Assembly (NCBI GenBank): GCA_947068385.1 | Contig: CAMTBF010000102.1 | Span: 1-9,810 of the forward strand | Source: an uncultured Lachnospiraceae bacterium | Lineage (GTDB): Bacteria > Bacillota > Clostridia > Lachnospirales > Lachnospiraceae | DNA length: 9,810 nucleotides | Direction of reading: 5' to 3' | Shown here: piece after piece, positions 6,028-9,810 of the stretch | How positions within the stretch are numbered: position 1 is the stretch's first letter | How the letters are laid out: each line of letters begins with the position of its first letter | Translations under genes and position numbers: made by a program | The notes under the pieces: model-generated | Told to the model about the DNA's origin: nothing | The model's database searches: none | Seen by the model: only the letters and a program-made list of their open reading frames with translations

Positions 6028-7593
6028 ATGATACCGAAAGTAAATGGAAGAGAAGCCACAGGGACAGGGAAATTCGTCCTTCAAAGCCCCATTACCGTCA
6101 GCAATGCATTTTCGGCAAATGCGGTGAGGGCATTTGAGGAGAGGATGGGCACCAAAGGGTATGCGCTGCAGCAGGCGGAGACGGCCGTCCTGACGATAGC
6201 GAAGGATCCGGGGCTGGAGAGGGAGGCCTACACTTTGGCTGTCGGGAAGGAGGGAATCCGCATCGAGGCCGGGGACGAGAACGGCGCGATTTGGGCGCTG
6301 ACCACGCTGCTCAAAAGGGTGGGGACAGACGGCAGCATAGAGGCATGCAGCATCTCGGATGCGCCCCGGGCGGCCCACAGGGGCGTGATGCTGGACGTGG
6401 CCAGGCATTTCTTCACGGCGGAGGAAGTGAAGCGCGTCATCGAGCAGATCTCCCTGGCGAAGATGAATGTGCTCCACTGGCATCTTGCGGACGACCAGGG
6501 CTGGCGGATCGAGAGCCGGAAGTACCCGAAGCTCCACCAGTGCAGCGAGAATTACTACACCCAGGATGAAATCAGGGATGTGGTGGATTTCGCGCTGTCC
6601 CGGGGCGTGGAGGTGGTGCCGGAGATCGACATGCCGGGGCATACCAGAGGAATCCTGGCGGCCTATCCGGAATACAGCTGCAGCGGCAGGGAAGTGGAGC
6701 TGGCGAAGGCTGGCGGGATATACAAGGTGATCCTGTGCGCCGGGGCGGAGAAGACATATTCTTTCCTGGAGGAGCTGCTGGATGAGGTATGCCCGCTCTT
6801 TCCTTCGAAGCGATTCCATTTAGGAGGGGACGAAGCCCCGAAGGTGGAATGGGAGACCTGCCCGGCCTGTAAGCAGAAGATGGAGAGCCAGGGGCTGACG
6901 CGGTACGGGGACCTGCAGGGATATTTTTCCGTCAGGGTGTCTGAAATCCTGAAGAAGCAAGGGAAGCAGGCCGTTTTCTGGAACGACGTCCTGGAGAGCG
7001 ACATCCGCCCTGAGGACATGCAGCTGCAGTACTGGCTGCCGGGCGACGACAGGCTTTTGGCGGAATACATAGCCCAGGGCGGACAGTGGATCTACTCGGA
7101 TATGTACGAGCTGTACCTGGACTATCCCCATGCCATGACCTCCGTGCGGAAAATGTATGGGAACAGGATCGACCAGGGGGACTGCGCATGGGATGGGAAG
7201 AGCGCTCCTTATGGCTACGAGGCCTGTCTCTGGACAGAGCAGGTGGGGACGAACGAACAGCTGGAGCAGCATCTGTTCCCCCGGATCTATGTGGTGGCGG
7301 AGCTGGCCTGGCATGGGGCAGGGGACGACTATGAGGAATTTGAGGCCAGGCTGCGGGCAGAAATGGAGGAGGTCAGGAGGAAAGGGATTTCCGTGGTTCC
7401 CTACGAGGACTGGAACCCCCAGGGGCAGAAGCGCTGGCAGGAGGCTTCCGAGTATATGAGCAGGATGCTGAGCGGACTGCCGAAAGACGACAAGGGAGAG
7501 ACCATGAACCCTGTGGGGATAGCAGAGGATTTCAAGAAGACATTCATGGCCCGGTTCTTCCGGGATGAGGACATTTCCGGGCTGATGGGATAG
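6028..7593 (+). CDS. Beta-N-acetylhexosaminidase, glycoside hydrolase family 20
   Basis: This 521-residue enzyme is predicted to remove terminal beta-linked GlcNAc or GalNAc from glycans by the substrate-assisted GH20 mechanism. An N-terminal domain of about 115 residues (GH20b-like) precedes the catalytic barrel, which opens with RGVMLDVARHFF (from Arg 118) and continues with HWHLADDQGWR (150-160). The catalytic pair is Asp 268-Glu 269 in HLGGDE. Later active-site strands include FWNDVL and YEACLWTE. There is no signal peptide or anchor, so it probably acts in the cytoplasm on imported oligosaccharides. The ATG at 6028 is chosen because AAAGGAG lies six bases upstream; the in-frame TTG at 6004 lies before that ribosome binding site and is less likely. 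The araC-type gene follows 51 bases downstream in the same direction, suggesting a shared transcript or a local sugar-responsive regulator. Confidence 0.94.
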   Translation: MIPKVNGREATGTGKFVLQSPITVSNAFSANAVRAFEERMGTKGYALQQAETAVLTIAKDPGLEREAYTLAVGKEGIRIEAGDENGAIWALTTLLKRVGTDGSIEACSISDAPRAAHRGVMLDVARHFFTAEEVKRVIEQISLAKMNVLHWHLADDQGWRIESRKYPKLHQCSENYYTQDEIRDVVDFALSRGVEVVPEIDMPGHTRGILAAYPEYSCSGREVELAKAGGIYKVILCAGAEKTYSFLEELLDEVCPLFPSKRFHLGGDEAPKVEWETCPACKQKMESQGLTRYGDLQGYFSVRVSEILKKQGKQAVFWNDVLESDIRPEDMQLQYWLPGDDRLLAEYIAQGGQWIYSDMYELYLDYPHAMTSVRKMYGNRIDQGDCAWDGKSAPYGYEACLWTEQVGTNEQLEQHLFPRIYVVAELAWHGAGDDYEEFEARLRAEMEEVRRKGISVVPYEDWNPQGQKRWQEASEYMSRMLSGLPKDDKGETMNPVGIAEDFKKTFMARFFRDEDISGLMG

Positions 7594-7644
7594 AGGAAGA
7601 AGGAGTGGCGGCCAGGGCTGGGGGCACCCTGACAGGAGCAAAAC

Positions 7645-8316
7645 GTGGACAGACGTATACATGACATTTTTGAACATCAGGAAATCGAAGACAAGCTGGA
7701 GCTGCAGACGAATTATATCAATCTGATTCATCGTGAGTTTAAAGATTCGGAGGCTATTCTTTCTAAGAAGCCGTCAGAAGTGCGGTTTCATATGGACAGG
7801 AGCCTGGCGCTGAGCCGGGTTCCTGTCAGAATCGCCACAAAGTTCAGCGTGCGCAAACATACGACCATCCTCACGCCATATTATCACAGCCATGATTTTT
7901 ACGAATTGATATATGTTTATGAGGGGACAGGAAGACAGTATATTAACGATGACGATAAAGAAGTAGTCTTGCGCGAAGGGGAAGCCTGTCTGCTTGCCCC
8001 GGGCATGACTCATGCAGTCCTGCCCGCCGGGCAGGGAGATATCATTCTGAAAATGGTGATACCCGTGGAAATGTTCCAAGAGCTTTTGGGGGATGGGATT
8101 GGGGCAAAAGAAGAAGTTCCGGTCTTCTTCCTCATGCCCATGGGGCAGGGGAGTTCGATAAGGTGGCTGCTTGCGAAGCTATTGGAAGAATTATATCCGG
8201 GCGATGGCTGCGCAGACCGCTATAGGCCGTTCTTTAGAAAATTTGGTTTTTCTGAGAAAAAGGGTTCCATTTTTGAAATCGACATCTTTTCGCTGCAGCG
8301 ATACGGTTTCTTCTAA
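7645..8316 (+). CDS. AraC-family regulator, truncated: sensor domain only
   Basis: The gene starts at GTG 7645 with AGGAG six bases upstream. After a charged N-terminal helix of about 60 residues comes an AraC-type cupin sensor domain, with HSHDFYELIYVYEGTG from His 81 and the strand-turn block LREGEACLLAPGMTHAV (about 110-126). The authentic sequence ends at about residue 191 (near 8217). The last 30 or so codons, to TAA 8314-8316, read antisense through a tyrosine recombinase gene and have no family character. The C-terminal pair of helix-turn-helix motifs of about 100 residues is missing, so the product cannot bind DNA in the normal way; full-length relatives are roughly 300-330 residues. 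Before disruption it may have controlled the hexosaminidase gene upstream. It is most likely a pseudogene, although the fragment remains open and could be translated. Confidence 0.82.
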   Translation: MDRRIHDIFEHQEIEDKLELQTNYINLIHREFKDSEAILSKKPSEVRFHMDRSLALSRVPVRIATKFSVRKHTTILTPYYHSHDFYELIYVYEGTGRQYINDDDKEVVLREGEACLLAPGMTHAVLPAGQGDIILKMVIPVEMFQELLGDGIGAKEEVPVFFLMPMGQGSSIRWLLAKLLEELYPGDGCADRYRPFFRKFGFSEKKGSIFEIDIFSLQRYGFF

Positions 8317-8778
8317 TCTTGTTCCGCAGCCGTAAAGAATGCGGATGAACATTGGTATCTTCAGACGAAAGAAGGAACTGCACATATTGGGATTTTGAGG
8401 GACCAGAGTATCGGCACAGCACATGATCCGTTGAAGTTCTTCCTCTGAATAGATGTACGGAATATAGTCTGATTTCACTTTGGGCGGCATTGGCAGAAAA
8501 GAATAATTGCCCATATTGTTTAAATATTTCACAAAATTCCGGATGGTCCCCACCTTTATCCGTACGGTCTTACTTTTCCCTGTAAGAGACGAAATCCACA
8601 TATTCAAAAGCTCCTCAGTCAGTTCTTTCCCATGGAAGTTACACGCAACCAAATATTGATCCAACGCAGCCAATACACGCCCATCATATAAAACGCATCT
8701 TTCAGATGCGCTCAATGCTCTAAGTTCCAGAAAATCTGTCATTTCTTTGGCCAGTGTACTGTTAAACACGATATCCAC
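8191..8778 (-). pseudogene. Tyrosine recombinase/phage-type integrase, 3'-truncated
   Basis: The protein probably starts at GTG 8778 (VDIVFNSTLAKEMTDFLEL), overlapping the end of the upstream recombinase gene by 17 bases. An N-terminal SAM-like core-binding domain spans about residues 1-110, including LTGKSKTVRIKVGTIRNFVK. The start of the catalytic domain follows: RILYGCGTRLEE holds the first catalytic Arg (about 154), and LRKTKFSKER holds the beta-hairpin Lys (about 177-179). Family resemblance ends near 8220-8230. The HxxR box, the third conserved His/Trp and the nucleophilic Tyr are all absent, so the product (195 codons, versus about 300 or more) cannot cut DNA. The remaining codons to 8191 read antisense into the araC fragment. 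A frame extending upstream to 8898 lies inside the neighbouring gene and is not expected to be used. Confidence 0.8.
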
Positions 8779-9810
8779 CAACCTTCCATGACAGTAGCTT
8801 AGCAAACTCGCCGCTTGGCTCGGGAACAGGAAGCGGACAAAGCCGCATACTTTCAATATCAATTCTTGCATAGTGCTTGATAGCGTGTTTCGTTCCATGC
8901 CCTAATACCCTGCGAACAATTTCTGTAAATACATCGTCATTGATCATATTGCTGGCAATAGATGAGCGGAAAGACCGGCTGCCATGCCGCCTGTCTGAAA
9001 TGGCAATTCCTGATTGCCTAAACGTTTCCCAGACCATTGTATTGATCACACCACAATCCACTGGCTTATACGGGATCATGAGGGTCATGAAAATTTGGGG
9101 GCAGCCTTCAATTTTGGGCCGTACATTTTGAATGTAGTCCAGCAGCGCATCTTTGACTTCAGAAAACAATTCGCTTTCCCAGGGATCACCGGTTTTCTTC
9201 TGCATGAAATGAATCCTGTTGCTTGTGAAATCAACATTTTCAAAAGATAATGCGGCAACATCACAGGAACGAATGCCGTAACGGGACAGGAGCAGTATGA
9301 TCGCGTAGTTTCTGATTCCGGCAGAAGTAGTGCGGTCTATGGAATCCTCGACCACAGCAATTTCATTTGTAGAGTACACCGTTGGATGTGGAGCATTCTT
9401 TTTTCGATGCTGGATAAGTTTCGAATGATCACGGGCTACAAAACCATTTTCAAATAGAAATCGCAAAAATGGCCCAATTCGCTCCCAGTACCTGGAGAAC
9501 CCTAACTGCAAAAATGCTGATTGTACCCGTTCCCCACTAATATCCGTAGTCCTTTTACAGTTGAGTTCTGCCAGATTTTTCAGAAATCTGCCACAAATCC
9601 GTTGCTTGTAACGAATCGTGGTTTGTTTGTTCCCATTCTCAGTACAATTGGAAATGTAGGCATCCAGAGCCTCTTTAAGATTGCCTGGGATATCAATAAT
9701 GGATGCCTTATCTCCCCACAGAGCATCTCTGCCATCCAGCCCTTGGTGCAAACGATTCAGTTTACGTACGATCACCTTTGCTCTGGTGACCCTGGAGGAG
9801 CAGACCTGAA
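8762..9810 (-). CDS. Tyrosine recombinase/phage-type integrase, 5' end probably beyond the window
   Basis: This is a site-specific recombinase with an N-terminal core-binding domain (KQTTIRYKQRICGRFLKNL, about residues 50-68 counted from GTG 9775) and a complete catalytic domain. Seen there are the first Arg in RYGIRSCDV (169), the Lys in QKKTG (193 or 194), a RHGSRSFRSS box (263-272), LGHG (291-294) and the nucleophile Tyr 302 in HYARID. In close relatives the box normally reads His-x-x-Arg; by my alignment the His position is Arg 267, although a shifted reading gives HGSR. A possible start is GTG 9775, but no good ribosome binding site precedes it. The frame stays open with protein-like sequence (SRVTRAKVIVRKL) to the window edge, so the gene probably begins further right. 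Its 3' end overlaps the next recombinase, a tandem layout typical of elements carrying two or three recombinase genes. The sequence is visibly richer in A/T than its neighbours to the left. Confidence 0.88.
   Translation of the reverse strand, partial: QVCSSRVTRAKVIVRKLNRLHQGLDGRDALWGDKASIIDIPGNLKEALDAYISNCTENGNKQTTIRYKQRICGRFLKNLAELNCKRTTDISGERVQSAFLQLGFSRYWERIGPFLRFLFENGFVARDHSKLIQHRKKNAPHPTVYSTNEIAVVEDSIDRTTSAGIRNYAIILLLSRYGIRSCDVAALSFENVDFTSNRIHFMQKKTGDPWESELFSEVKDALLDYIQNVRPKIEGCPQIFMTLMIPYKPVDCGVINTMVWETFRQSGIAISDRRHGSRSFRSSIASNMINDDVFTEIVRRVLGHGTKHAIKHYARIDIESMRLCPLPVPEPSGEFAKLLSWKVGGYRV

Noticed and set aside
7612..7635. Weak inverted repeat CAGGG/CCCTG between the hexosaminidase and araC genes
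   Set aside because: The stem is only five base pairs with a nine-base loop and no T run, so it is not a credible terminator.
1..9810. CRISPR arrays, tRNA and rRNA genes
   Set aside because: I saw no regularly spaced short repeats, no tRNA-like cloverleaf with a CCA or T-arm signature, and no conserved rRNA segments on either strand.

Overview
The window is GC-rich for most of its length and looks like chromosome from a gut Firmicute of the Lachnospiraceae type. Supporting this are AGGAGG-like ribosome binding sites, consensus SigA promoters, a paired BmrCD/TM287-288-like ABC exporter, a cytoplasmic GH20 hexosaminidase next to an AraC regulator with a long N-terminus, a decayed Rpn-type nuclease gene, and adjacent tyrosine recombinases. 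The genus cannot be fixed from sequence alone.

Layout, left to right. Positions 26-586 (+) encode a single-domain chromate transporter (CHR) subunit; its usual partner would lie left of the window. Positions 587-1577 hold the remnant of an Rpn/transposase_31-type gene with its own promoter, an internal deletion and a frame change. Similar direct repeats of about 50 bp flank it, and a strong 11-bp hairpin terminator follows. Positions 1578-5743 (-) are a two-gene operon for a heterodimeric ABC exporter, with the genes joined by an ATGA overlap. The first subunit has an unusually long extracytoplasmic insert and a degenerate ATPase half-site; the second keeps the catalytic residues. Positions 5744-6027 are a divergent control region with one clear promoter each way, a palindrome framing the exporter -10 box, and a leader hairpin. 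Positions 6028-7593 (+) encode the GH20 beta-N-acetylhexosaminidase, followed by an AraC-family gene (7645 onward) cut off before its DNA-binding domain.

From about 8220 to the right edge the base composition becomes visibly richer in A/T. This part carries two tyrosine recombinase genes on the minus strand, probably part of a multi-recombinase element continuing beyond the window. The left recombinase gene is broken at the point where it meets the broken araC gene, so the junction at about 8215-8230 looks like the scar of an insertion followed by deletion.

The exporter operon and the hexosaminidase gene look intact and functional. The Rpn remnant, the araC fragment and the left recombinase are decayed. 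I did not find a convincing undescribed system. The points most worth a second look are the exporter's extracellular insert, the palindrome at its promoter, and the araC/recombinase junction.
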